From positions 1 to 24,778 of the forward strand of contig JAEWKK010000038.1 of assembly GCA_023386045.1 (NCBI GenBank): a DNA stretch of 24,778 bases, given 5' to 3'. The DNA is from Bacteroidota bacterium. GTDB taxonomy: Bacteria > Bacteroidota > Bacteroidia > Chitinophagales > Chitinophagaceae. Both the position numbers and the translations under genes were made by a program. Numbering within the stretch: the stretch's first letter is position 1; the number at the start of each line of letters is the position of its first letter. The notes beneath the pieces were generated by a model. The model searched no databases, had not been told where the DNA came from, and was given only the letters and a program-made list of their open reading frames with translations. Below, one piece after another: positions 1 to 8,495 of the stretch.

Positions 1-108
1 CTCACCACTCACCACTCACCACTCACTACTCACTTTACCACTCACCACTCACCACTCACAATAACTCACCACTCACCATACTTCACCACTCACCATACCT
101 CACCATTT
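1..108. repeat. Degenerate tandem CTCACCA heptamer tract
   Basis: At least ten copies of a 7-nt unit CTCACCA (variants CTCACTA, CTCACTT, CTCACAA) run from the window edge to about 108, broken by short insertions (TACCA, ATAA, TACTT, TAC). No ORF runs through it sensibly. The left end is cut by the window. The reverse complement of the same unit recurs at 20582-20664. It is a tandem array without spacers, so not CRISPR. Confidence 0.9.
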
Positions 109-183
109 CGGCGCGCAAAGATAAGGATATGGCCCTGCTGAAATCTGAAGGAAACGTTTAACTTCATCCGCAAAATTTTTCTC

Positions 184-1671
184 ATGGCTTTAAGCAGGAT
201 CTGGTCGGCTTTCATCATTATCGCGGTGCTTGTTTCGCTCTATCACTGGCTGGTATTGGGTAATGAGGTGATCTTTAACCGGATGGTGGTGGGAAAGGCT
301 GATGATAGTTATTCCTATGTGATGGTGGGAGATATTGATGGAGATACCAGTGCAAAAGCAAAAAATGTTTTTGCCGGGCAGGTGAAAAACTGGGGTTTTG
401 TGAGAAAAGATTCCATCAAAGACGCGAAGTACATTATCACTAACGACCTTCATTTAGATACGGTACAGGCTCTAAAAAAACAGGTGCCTGATGCAAGCGT
501 TTACACTTACAAATATGTGCAGACGATTGGAATGAAGCCGGTTGATGGAATTATTGAAACCTGTAAATCGGCAGTAAATATTTCCATTGGTCTCATTGGC
601 ATCATGGCCCTTTTCATGGGATTTATGGGCATAGCGGAAAGGGCAGGAGGGATAAAATTTCTTTCAAGGATCATAGGTCCTTTTTTCAGTAAGCTTTTTC
701 CTGAAGTGCCAAGAGATCATCCAGCGCATGGGCATATGATGATGAATTTCTCCGCCAACCTCCTGGGTCTTGATAATGCCGCAACTCCTTTTGGCCTGAA
801 GGCCATGGAAAGCCTGCAACAACTCAACCCCAGCAAAGAGGTAGCTACCAATGCCCAGATCATGTTCCTTTGCCTGCATGCATCCGGCCTCACACTCATT
901 CCGGTGAGCATCATTGCAGCAAGAGCAGCTTTGAAGGCTGGTAATCCAACCGACATATTTATTCCCTGCATGATCGCAACTTTTGCAGCAACCATGGCGG
1001 CCATGTTCATTGTATCCTTCAAGCAAAAGATCAATGTATTTCAGCCAGTAATCCTGGCCTGGGTAGGTGGCATCTCAGCGCTGATTACGCTGCTGGTACT
1101 TTTCCTGACTTCTTTGAATACCGACAGGGTGCAGATCGTTTCAGGCATCATGGGCAATGGTATCCTGCTGCTGATCCTTTTTCTGATCATCCTAGGTGCA
1201 GTTTATAAAAAGATCGATGTGTTTGATGCTTTTATAGAAGGAGCGAAAGGAGGGTTTGAAACAGCAGTAAGGATCATTCCTTACCTGGTTGGAATGCTGG
1301 TGGCCATCAGTATGCTGAGAACCAGCGGAACTTTTGACGCTATCATTACCGGGGTAAAATATGTATTTGCTTCCCTGGGGGCCGATACTCGTTTTGTTGA
1401 TGGCATTCCAACAGCACTGATCAAGCCACTCAGCGGCAGTGGTGCACGGGGTATGATGATTGATACCATGAAAACCTTTGGTCCCGATTCTTTTGCAGGC
1501 AGACTGGCCTGTATCCTTCAGGGATCTTCCGATACCACATTTTATGTGATCGCGGTTTATTTTGGTTCAGTAGCTATCAGGAATACGCGTTATTCAGTTG
1601 GAGCCATGCTGCTGGCTGATTTTGTAGGTATCATTACTTCAATTTTGCTCTGTTATTTATTCTTTGGATAA
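184..1671 (+). CDS. Fused SpmA-SpmB-like nucleoside-recognition (Gate) domain membrane protein
   Basis: A 495-aa polytopic inner-membrane protein. One N-terminal membrane segment (about 7-25) is followed by a soluble stretch (about 27-115), then two multi-helix halves. Residues 125-280 resemble spore maturation protein A, with the signature GLDNAATPFGLKAM at 195-208. Residues 340-495 resemble SpmB, with IKPLSGSGARG at 413-423 and QGSSDTTFYV at 446-455. In Firmicutes these are two proteins; here they are one chain in a lineage that does not sporulate. The Gate family is linked to nucleoside transporters, but the substrate is unknown. The start is the ATG at 184; no Shine-Dalgarno is visible, as is normal in this phylum. 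A strong terminator follows at once. Confidence 0.88.
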   Translation: MALSRIWSAFIIIAVLVSLYHWLVLGNEVIFNRMVVGKADDSYSYVMVGDIDGDTSAKAKNVFAGQVKNWGFVRKDSIKDAKYIITNDLHLDTVQALKKQVPDASVYTYKYVQTIGMKPVDGIIETCKSAVNISIGLIGIMALFMGFMGIAERAGGIKFLSRIIGPFFSKLFPEVPRDHPAHGHMMMNFSANLLGLDNAATPFGLKAMESLQQLNPSKEVATNAQIMFLCLHASGLTLIPVSIIAARAALKAGNPTDIFIPCMIATFAATMAAMFIVSFKQKINVFQPVILAWVGGISALITLLVLFLTSLNTDRVQIVSGIMGNGILLLILFLIILGAVYKKIDVFDAFIEGAKGGFETAVRIIPYLVGMLVAISMLRTSGTFDAIITGVKYVFASLGADTRFVDGIPTALIKPLSGSGARGMMIDTMKTFGPDSFAGRLACILQGSSDTTFYVIAVYFGSVAIRNTRYSVGAMLLADFVGIITSILLCYLFFG

Positions 1672-1690
1672 GAAATATTGAATAGCATAA

Positions 1691-1727
1691 AAAAATAAAA
1701 GCCACCGAGATGGTGGCTTTTATTTTT
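1691..1727. terminator. Perfect bidirectional intrinsic terminator
   Basis: A perfect 16-bp stem (1691-1706 with 1712-1727) with loop GAGAT. The GC core GCCACC/GGTGGC is flanked by an A-rich left arm and a T-rich right arm, so each strand ends in a U-rich run. It lies between the convergent spm-like gene (stop 1671) and the DUF4397 gene (stop 1745) and can serve both. Confidence 0.93.
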
Positions 1728-1744
1728 AATTAAGCAAGGATCTT

Positions 1745-2497
1745 TTATCTCACATAATAGAGAGAAACATTGGGTTTCCTGTTGGCATCTGCAGATCCAA
1801 CATATCCTCTGGCATATACAGTTAAAACCCTTTGATTAGGACTTGTGTTTGTATATGTAGCAATAGCTGTAGAAGTTGGAGCTGCACCAGCGGCTCTGAT
1901 AGCCCAACTTGAAGCTGTAGGAAAATTGACGGTGAAATAATCACTGGCCGACATGTAAGCTACATTCGAAGCGACCTTCACATTATTAAAATAAAGATCA
2001 GCTGCTGGCAGGTTGGGAATCAAGTTGACAAACCTGTACCGAGACATTCCTGAATCAGGTGTAGCTGGGTCTTCCTTTAATAATACCTGTTGAGTATTAT
2101 TAGCCGTATCAGCAAGGTGAAGCGTATAATAATCGTTATCTGTTAAATTAAAAGTTCCTGTATATAATACAATTGAATCAGTCTTAAAATCAGCGCTTGG
2201 TATTACCAGGCTTATGTTGTTATTGCCCTTTTCAATTGAAAGATAATCAGGCTGACTTCCACCCTGAGTATTTAGCCCCCCTCCCGGGAAGGGATAAGCG
2301 TACTTGATGGGTGAAGAAACAGCGTTATTATTTATTTTGAGCATAACTGTAGGATTAGCTGCATATGCACTGGCATAATTGATCTTCAATTTTGCTTTTT
2401 CTGAAGTGTAATCAAGAGGCACTGGCAATTCGTTTTTATCGCAACCGGTCAATGCGATCAGGAAGCCAGCCATACATAATGAAAATATTATTCTCAT
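1745..2497 (-). CDS. DUF4397-type lipoprotein of the SusC/SusD operon
   Basis: A predicted 250-aa lipoprotein. A short hydrophobic signal ends in the lipobox LTGC (lipidated Cys19) followed by DKNE; acidic residues just after the cysteine are compatible with surface export in Bacteroidetes. The rest resembles DUF4397 proteins: beta-rich, with a segment reading RFVNLIPNLPAADLYFNN, which is typical of this immunoglobulin-like repeat family. The ATG at 2497 was preferred to a GTG at 2533 because the latter would overlap the end of susD and put extra residues before the signal peptide. It is the last gene of the operon, 25 bp after susD, before a terminator. A role as an accessory surface lipoprotein of the transporter is inferred; its ligand is unknown. 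Confidence 0.8.
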   Translation of the reverse strand: MRIIFSLCMAGFLIALTGCDKNELPVPLDYTSEKAKLKINYASAYAANPTVMLKINNNAVSSPIKYAYPFPGGGLNTQGGSQPDYLSIEKGNNNISLVIPSADFKTDSIVLYTGTFNLTDNDYYTLHLADTANNTQQVLLKEDPATPDSGMSRYRFVNLIPNLPAADLYFNNVKVASNVAYMSASDYFTVNFPTASSWAIRAAGAAPTSTAIATYTNTSPNQRVLTVYARGYVGSADANRKPNVSLYYVR

Positions 2498-2522
2498 AAT
2501 AATTTTTTTTAAGATTAAAAAT

Positions 2523-4199
2523 TTAAGGCTCACTGAACCACATCAGGTAGGTGTGATAATCGGGATTCAAAGCCCCAACTTTTTCTAAAGCCTGCACATT
2601 CCAGATGTATTCTGAATTATAACGTGGTCTTACTCTTTGCACAGGCTTACCATTATTATCTACGGCAAATGTTGCCGGGAACATAAAGCTTGAATAAACA
2701 GGAAGGCCAGTGATGGGATCCAGATCTACATTATAATGATAACGGCGAAGGTCTACCCAGGTTTCAACCCAACCCCATCCCCACAAGGCAATATACTTCT
2801 GGCTCATAATATCGGTTAATGTGAGTTCACCAGCATTTTGGGCAACGTTGGCACTAGCCAGGTAAGTTGCTCTCTGTGTAGCAGTAATGGCTGAACCATT
2901 ATATAAATTAACCGCACCTCTGAATTGAGAATAGTTACGGTTAATAAAATCAAAATGTGCATTGATACCATTCAGATAAGCCTGGTAAGCCAGCGCTGTA
3001 TTGTTTTTGCGCATAGCTGCTTCGGCTTTGATGAATTGAAGTTCTGCATAAGTCATCACTGGAATAACAGCTTTATTATGGAAAAGATATTTTCCACCCA
3101 AAGTTGAAAAGCTGCTTGCACTTGGATTAGCATACAAGCTATCACCCCACAATACCGGAACTTTTTTTCTTGCATTGATCCAGTTGGTACTTCCAACTGC
3201 ATAAGCGCTTGGTGCACTAAGTGCGTTATAAGGATCTCCAACACCAGGGTCAACACCTCTAAAACCGCCGTTCCCATTTGTTGTGTCATTAGAAGCTGTA
3301 AGCAAATGCTTCATCCTTGGATCGCGGTTAGCAGGCACTGTGCTTCCAGCTAAAGTAGTACCATCCAAAAGCTTAACAATGAAATTGCTTTGTTTGAAAG
3401 AACCTATGTTGTTCCTGTAAGTTCCAAAGAAATTGGTATTGTCGTTCTTTGTGGCATCAAACGGTACAACAAAATCATCATTTACAGATGTAAATGATTT
3501 GTCAACAAATGAAATAACCGAATCAGGCTTATAATCAGCTTTATTGGACTGATTATTATAATTAATTGCAAGGATTCCATAAATGAATTTTCTCCATTTT
3601 GTCATATCACCTCCATAAACATAATCGGCGGAAGTCATATTGTTGAATTTAGACTCTGCCATGTCTGCATACTTCAAAGCAATTCTGCATAAAGAATCTA
3701 CACCACGATAGACTGTAGCCTGGTCATCATAATCAAAATAAAACTTGGTTTCATCGAATGCCTGACTAAAAATGATATCCCCATGGTAATCCGTGGCTAG
3801 CTGAAACATATAAGCTTTCAATGCATAGCTGGCTGCCACGAAATCATATTGCTCCTGCTTGATACCCTGGGCAATAATATAATTCAGATTTTTACCGAGG
3901 CCAAAATAGGTTTGCCTCCATATATCTCCAGTAACATCGCTTGCTCCCGCCCATCCATGTCGATCATAGTTGTCACCCGATGAAGTGCTTAACCAGAATT
4001 GGATGTATTTGCCCAGGTATCTGGCATCGTACTGAACACCCCGATGAATATTTCCAAGCATGGCTGGAAATATAGAGGCATTGGTTGGATTCTGAGGGTT
4101 GGCCTGGTCAAGGTTCACATCCAGGAATTTTTTACAACCTACTGAAACCATGGAAATGACCAGTACAGCGGTTATTAAAATTTTGTTTCTATTTTTCAT
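2523..4199 (-). CDS. SusD/RagB-family outer-membrane lipoprotein
   Basis: A 558-aa surface lipoprotein that binds substrate and acts as a lid on its SusC partner. The signal peptide ends in VSVGC (Cys22), and the mature start CKKFLDVNLD is typical of SusD homologues. The body is alpha-helical with TPR-like stretches; the motif at about residues 385-395 (AELQFIKAEAA) is the conserved SusD C-terminal helix. It looks closer to the SusD-like_2 subgroup than to canonical starch SusD. It starts 20 bp after the susC stop, so is surely co-transcribed. No glycoside hydrolase lies nearby, so the substrate cannot be named from context. Confidence 0.93.
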   Translation of the reverse strand: MKNRNKILITAVLVISMVSVGCKKFLDVNLDQANPQNPTNASIFPAMLGNIHRGVQYDARYLGKYIQFWLSTSSGDNYDRHGWAGASDVTGDIWRQTYFGLGKNLNYIIAQGIKQEQYDFVAASYALKAYMFQLATDYHGDIIFSQAFDETKFYFDYDDQATVYRGVDSLCRIALKYADMAESKFNNMTSADYVYGGDMTKWRKFIYGILAINYNNQSNKADYKPDSVISFVDKSFTSVNDDFVVPFDATKNDNTNFFGTYRNNIGSFKQSNFIVKLLDGTTLAGSTVPANRDPRMKHLLTASNDTTNGNGGFRGVDPGVGDPYNALSAPSAYAVGSTNWINARKKVPVLWGDSLYANPSASSFSTLGGKYLFHNKAVIPVMTYAELQFIKAEAAMRKNNTALAYQAYLNGINAHFDFINRNYSQFRGAVNLYNGSAITATQRATYLASANVAQNAGELTLTDIMSQKYIALWGWGWVETWVDLRRYHYNVDLDPITGLPVYSSFMFPATFAVDNNGKPVQRVRPRYNSEYIWNVQALEKVGALNPDYHTYLMWFSEP

Positions 4200-4219
4200 A
4201 TCAGTTTTTTGAGAATGAA

Positions 4220-7200
4220 TTAAAGAACGAGTTTGAGTCCGAAATTAAATGTACGTGCAGTTGGGATAGCGCCGTAATCAATACCGGCTCCGCCAAAACC
4301 ACCAATAGAGGCGTTATTACCATTTACATTAGGATCTATACCCGTATAGTTAGTGATCAGGAACAAATCTGTACCTGTAAAAAATACGGAAGCTCGTTTG
4401 ATAACTTTTACTTTGGTTAACCAGGAGGCTGGCAAGCGGTAAGCTAAAGTAAGATCTCTCAGGCGCAGCCAGTTAACCTCTTCAATGAAATCAGCCTCGG
4501 TATAAGAAGCCGAATAAAAGTCATTTCTGTAATAAGGATTTACAACTATTGTATTGCGGGTTGGATGATCAGTTTCTTCCAGTCCATCTTTCAATACTCC
4601 TGTAACCACTCTTGGTGTTTCCCTGTCAAGTGTTTTCTTACTCACACCTGTCAGCACCATCATCATTTCATTACCATTGAAAACATCTCCGCCTTTTCTA
4701 ATGTCAATGTTGAATGTTAGATCAAGACTGTTGAAAAAGGTAAAGTTGTTGATAATACCCATTTTAAAATCAGGGGTCCTGTCTCCGATAGGAGTATAGG
4801 CTGTATTTTTTAGAGGGAGGCCTGTAGTTGGGCTGATCAACAGCTCGCCTTTAGAGTTGCGTTGTAATGTTATGCCGGAAAGGTTGGCAATAGAAGATCC
4901 GGGGCTGAATTGTGACCTTACATTTCCAAATAACCAGGTATCAGAATCATAGAAGAAAGGAAGGTCAGCAGGCATTTTCTTGACAACACCCTTGTTTTTA
5001 TCAAAATTGACAGTAACATCCCAGTTCATTCTTTTTGTCCTGACTGGAATACCTTTTAATTGAATTTCTATTCCTTTATTTTCTACAATACCACCATTGA
5101 TCCATTCAATCACACCACCTGTACCGTAACTCAACCTGTTAGAGATCATCTGGTCCTTACTTACAAGTTTGTACCATGCCACGTCTAATCCCAATCGTCC
5201 TTTCAGGAATTGGATCTCACCACCAACTTCAAAATTCTGAGTGGCTTCTGGCTTCAACCTTGAATTTCCAAGTGTAACATCTAACTGAAAGCCGCCGCCT
5301 GTAAATATCGAAGGCACAAATCTTGAATCAATAAGATAAGGCGTCCCTGGCCCCTTACCGGTTGTTGCATAAGATATACGTGCCTTACCATAATTGATAA
5401 AAGGAAGGGCATCTTTGAATCCTTTCAGATCAGAAAAAATAAAACTTCCTGATGCAGAACCATAACCGAAATAAGGAAACTTATTAAAGAAAGCTGAAGT
5501 CAGCGTAGAAACACCTTCATAGCTACCACCCAGGTTTAGGAATACCAGTTTGTTAAAGCCAAAAGTATAAGTTCCGAACCATCTTGCTTTCCTAATGTTC
5601 CTTATAGTGTATTTGGCTGCCTGAGATGTTGGATCAGTATTATTCATACTGTAGAAATCAGGCTCATAAAAACGTTCACCTCTTTGCGAATTGATCGTAT
5701 TCTTATTGTCCTCGGCAAAGAAACCTAATGTCAGTTCATTGCTGAATTTTTCTTTAAAAGTCTTACTCAATGTTGTACGAACCGTACCATTAATATTACG
5801 GTAGTTATCAGTATACGTTGATACCAGGCCGTTGATTGGTGAGCCATAATAAGATTGAGGGTTCAGGAAGTAATTACCTTCAGTAATATATTGGTCAACC
5901 CCTACAATAGCTGCCACTGTAGCCCATTTCCATGGCTGATAATTCAGGGTAACGTTTCCTAACAAACGGTCATTTTTGTCAAAACTGGTATTTCTATAAA
6001 CGTCCCAAAATGGATTGTCGAGTTCACCTGCATTACCTGAAGTGGCATTTCTTAACAACACACGTTTGCCATATGGATCAACCCAGTTGCGGATATCCGA
6101 ATCAAGTGGCCAGGAGATCAGGTTGTTATAATAAGTACCCGGCCCTTTAGAAGCTTTGTTATTATTGCTTCTTGTATAGGAGAAAGTAGAAAATGCATTA
6201 ATTTTTTCACTGATCCTGGCATTTGAGGACAACCTGAAATTCAGGCGCTCATATTTGGTATTGGGTACCACGCCTTTTTGCTCGAGATATCCTGTTGACA
6301 ACCTGAAGTTGGCAGCCTGACTTCCTGATTCAAGGCTTAAATTATGTTGCTGACTATGGCCGGTTCTGAAGAAATTATGAAGGTTATCATAAAGCTGTGT
6401 ACCAGCTTCGTATTGAGGACCAAACATAACAAAGCCATAAACTGTGCTGTATGCCTGGGGATCAAAGATCCCGTTAAAACCACGGCTATATTCTGTCTGG
6501 ATCTCGGGATACCTGTAAACTTTCTGTGTACCAAAAGAATTGTCATAGGTAACTGAAGTTCTTCCTGCAGCGCCTCTTTTAGTGGTGATGATAACAGCAC
6601 CCGATGCTCCGTCAGATCCAAACAAGGCAGTAGCTTCCGGACCTTTCAAGATTGTCACACTTTCAATATCCTCTGGGTTGATATCAGCCATACGATTCGT
6701 GTAATCTGAACCACGGCTGGCAAAACCTGCAGAAGCCGGAGTAGCTGCCAGATTACTTGGGTTCACCAGACCAACTGTTTGGTTAAACGTATTGTTGGAA
6801 GCAGGTACTCCATCGATCACGAATAGAGGCTGGTTGTTTCCTGCAATGGAAACAGGTCCGCGCAGGATGATCTGTGTTCCGGCTCCGGGTACACCCGAAG
6901 TAGAAGTCACACTCAAACCTGGCACACGGCCTGCTAAGGCATTGATGAAATTTTCCCTGCGGGTCTGGCTGATGTCTTCACCACTTACAGATGGTGCCTG
7001 GTAGCTCAATTCCCTTTTATTCCTTTTGATGCCATAAGCTGTAACCACAACATCTGACATGGTCACATCTTCTACTGACATGGTAATGTTGATGACATTA
7101 CCACTTCCCACCTTTGCCGTTGCCATGGTAAAGCCCACATTGGAAAAGGTGAGGGTTTGACCTGGAGCAGCTGTGATGGAATAATTACCATTTTCATTGG

Positions 7201-7369
7201 TCTGCGTAAAACGTGTAGTGCCCTGGACCGAAACAGTGACACCACTCATAGGCTTGTTGTCAGTTTTTGAAACAACCTGCCCGGTAATGGTTTTGTCCTG
7301 TGCAAAGCCAGGCAGATACAGGAAAAGCATTCCTGCACTCAGGAACAATAAGTAGAGAATTTTTCTCAT
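4220..7369 (-). CDS. SusC/RagA-family TonB-linked outer-membrane transporter
   Basis: 1049 aa, the usual size of a SusC protein. A signal peptide (about 1-24, ending GFAQ) is followed by a carboxypeptidase-regulatory-like domain (about 26-105), the TonB-box-like segment DVVVTAYGIKRNKRELSYQ, a plug domain with the family signature FVIDGVP and the segment ESVTILKGPEATALFGSDG, and a long beta-barrel ending FNFGLKLVL with a C-terminal hydrophobic residue. It imports a substrate across the outer membrane using TonB/ExbBD energy, with the SusD encoded downstream. A DeoR-type regulator gene ends 76 bp upstream on the same strand. No ECF sigma/anti-sigma pair or hybrid two-component regulator is visible beside it. 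Confidence 0.96.
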   Translation of the reverse strand: MRKILYLLFLSAGMLFLYLPGFAQDKTITGQVVSKTDNKPMSGVTVSVQGTTRFTQTNENGNYSITAAPGQTLTFSNVGFTMATAKVGSGNVINITMSVEDVTMSDVVVTAYGIKRNKRELSYQAPSVSGEDISQTRRENFINALAGRVPGLSVTSTSGVPGAGTQIILRGPVSIAGNNQPLFVIDGVPASNNTFNQTVGLVNPSNLAATPASAGFASRGSDYTNRMADINPEDIESVTILKGPEATALFGSDGASGAVIITTKRGAAGRTSVTYDNSFGTQKVYRYPEIQTEYSRGFNGIFDPQAYSTVYGFVMFGPQYEAGTQLYDNLHNFFRTGHSQQHNLSLESGSQAANFRLSTGYLEQKGVVPNTKYERLNFRLSSNARISEKINAFSTFSYTRSNNNKASKGPGTYYNNLISWPLDSDIRNWVDPYGKRVLLRNATSGNAGELDNPFWDVYRNTSFDKNDRLLGNVTLNYQPWKWATVAAIVGVDQYITEGNYFLNPQSYYGSPINGLVSTYTDNYRNINGTVRTTLSKTFKEKFSNELTLGFFAEDNKNTINSQRGERFYEPDFYSMNNTDPTSQAAKYTIRNIRKARWFGTYTFGFNKLVFLNLGGSYEGVSTLTSAFFNKFPYFGYGSASGSFIFSDLKGFKDALPFINYGKARISYATTGKGPGTPYLIDSRFVPSIFTGGGFQLDVTLGNSRLKPEATQNFEVGGEIQFLKGRLGLDVAWYKLVSKDQMISNRLSYGTGGVIEWINGGIVENKGIEIQLKGIPVRTKRMNWDVTVNFDKNKGVVKKMPADLPFFYDSDTWLFGNVRSQFSPGSSIANLSGITLQRNSKGELLISPTTGLPLKNTAYTPIGDRTPDFKMGIINNFTFFNSLDLTFNIDIRKGGDVFNGNEMMMVLTGVSKKTLDRETPRVVTGVLKDGLEETDHPTRNTIVVNPYYRNDFYSASYTEADFIEEVNWLRLRDLTLAYRLPASWLTKVKVIKRASVFFTGTDLFLITNYTGIDPNVNGNNASIGGFGGAGIDYGAIPTARTFNFGLKLVL

Positions 7370-7445
7370 AGCAATCCTTTTAGCTTTAAAAAATAGAAAA
7401 TACGTACATGAAATAACCTCGGGTTTTCATTGGATAGGAAAGAAT

Positions 7446-8195
7446 TTATAAAACGGTGATACCTGCTTTTTTATAAGGCAGTAATACCGGATCGTCTGGT
7501 GGTAATTCAGTTATCAGGGTATCGATCTTGTTCAATTCACAAACCTGGATGGGCTGTTGGGAATTGATTTTTTCAGCAATGGTCAGACAAACCAGCTTTT
7601 GTGCTGATTCGATCATGGCTCTTTTGATCTGCACCACATCCCAGTCATTATCAGAAACACCATTCTCAATATTGATGGCATTGATGCCTAATATGCAAAG
7701 GTCTGCTTTTAACTGCCTGATTCTTGAAACCGCTTCCAGTCCTACGGTGATCTTTGAATTTTTTGAGATCTTGTCACCAATGGCAATCACGTCAATATTA
7801 GGATGATTCATGTATTCAAAGATCGCCGGGATGCTTCCTGAAATAAAGGTAGCATGTAGTTGCGGAGGAAGTGCTCTTGCCAGTTCAATGATAGTCGTTC
7901 CACCTCCTGTAAGTACAAACATACCATCCCTGATCAGGGATGCTGCTTTTTGCGCAATAATCTTTTTTTGCGTGTAAGAATATACCTCTTTGGAATTATG
8001 ATGCCCTTTGTGAAAAGAAGGAGATAAGGCCCCGCCATGTACCTTAATGACCTTGCCGGCTTCAGCGAGTTCCTGCAGATCCCGGCGGATCGTATCATCC
8101 GACACGTTGATCACGTGGCTCAGATCGGCCGACAGTACTTTATTATGCAGGTTTACCTGGTGGAGGATATAAGCTTGTCTCTCTCTTTTAAGCAT
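7446..8195 (-). CDS. DeoR/GlpR-family transcriptional regulator
   Basis: A 249-aa cytoplasmic repressor-type protein. An N-terminal winged helix-turn-helix (about 4-55) carries the family signature DDTIRRDLQELAEAGK, followed by the DeoRC sensor domain (about 75-230) with the sugar-phosphate-binding loop reading LTGGGTT near 95-101 and the later motif GINAINIENGVSDND. Such proteins usually sense a phosphorylated sugar or related metabolite. The ATG at 8195 was chosen over an in-frame TTG at 8204. It lies directly upstream of susC on the same strand, so control of that operon is a fair inference but not proven. Direct repeats just before its start could be its own operator. Confidence 0.9.
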   Translation of the reverse strand: MLKRERQAYILHQVNLHNKVLSADLSHVINVSDDTIRRDLQELAEAGKVIKVHGGALSPSFHKGHHNSKEVYSYTQKKIIAQKAASLIRDGMFVLTGGGTTIIELARALPPQLHATFISGSIPAIFEYMNHPNIDVIAIGDKISKNSKITVGLEAVSRIRQLKADLCILGINAINIENGVSDNDWDVVQIKRAMIESAQKLVCLTIAEKINSQQPIQVCELNKIDTLITELPPDDPVLLPYKKAGITVL

Positions 8196-8209
8196 CGTTG
8201 GCAATTACG

Positions 8210-8252
8210 ACCAAAATAAACCAAAATCCTGCATAATACCGCAAAAATTTTG
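8210..8252 (-). promoter_or_regulatory. Candidate promoter/operator of the DeoR-type gene
   Basis: Two direct copies of ACCAAAAT (8210-8217 and 8220-8227) sit exactly 10 bp apart, 15 bp before the start codon. Farther out is the palindrome CAAAA-A-TTTTG (8242-8252). Direct repeats about one helical turn apart are a known operator layout in the DeoR family. On the minus strand TATTTTGG (8211-8218) resembles the Bacteroidetes -7 box and TTTTG (8242-8246) could be the -33 box. No matching ACCAAAAT pair was seen before susC. Confidence 0.3.
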
Positions 8253-8292
8253 TGAGATCATTAGGATTTTCGGCTAAAACCGCAAAGAGAGC

Positions 8293-8492
8293 TAATGGTT
8301 CATGGTTCATAGTTCATAGACGGCTGATGGCAGATGGCATATGGCTTATGGCATATGGCGAATGCGTTTATTAGTCTATAGAGCATAGACCAACGACTAA
8401 TCGTCAAACGTGAAACGGCAAACGGGATAGTATTGTCAACTGCTATGAGCCATAAGCCATATGCTATGAACCATGAACTATGAACCATGAAC
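8293..8492. repeat. Nested imperfect palindrome built of heptamer words
   Basis: A 200-bp non-coding block. Outer arms are TTCATGGTTCATAGTTCATAG-type (8295-8319) against ATGAACC/ATGAACT heptamers (8464-8492). Inside is a perfect 16-bp inverted repeat, 8337-8352 with 8449-8464. Innermost are ATTAGTC (8370-8376) with GACTAAT (8395-8401), and GTCTAT/ATAGAC with a 5-nt loop. Much of the right half runs in 7-nt units: CGTCAAA, CGTGAAA, CGGCAAA (8402-8422), then GCTATGA, GCCATAA, GCCATAT and ATGAAC words (8442-8490). The word GCCATCTGCCAT (here inverted at 8327-8338) recurs at 20899 and 24628. Confidence 0.88.
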
Positions 8493-8495
8493 TTC

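Noticed and set aside
1..108. Possible CRISPR array in the tandem repeats
   Set aside because: Units are only 7 nt and directly adjacent with no unique spacers; no cas genes are present.
664..1034. Opposite-strand ORFs inside the spm-like gene
   Set aside because: Their products have no recognisable domains, and the plus strand carries the clear conserved Gate-domain protein.
7390..7430. Terminator between the DeoR-type gene and susC
   Set aside because: Only a weak AACC-CGA-GGTT stem with bulges and no good U run was found.
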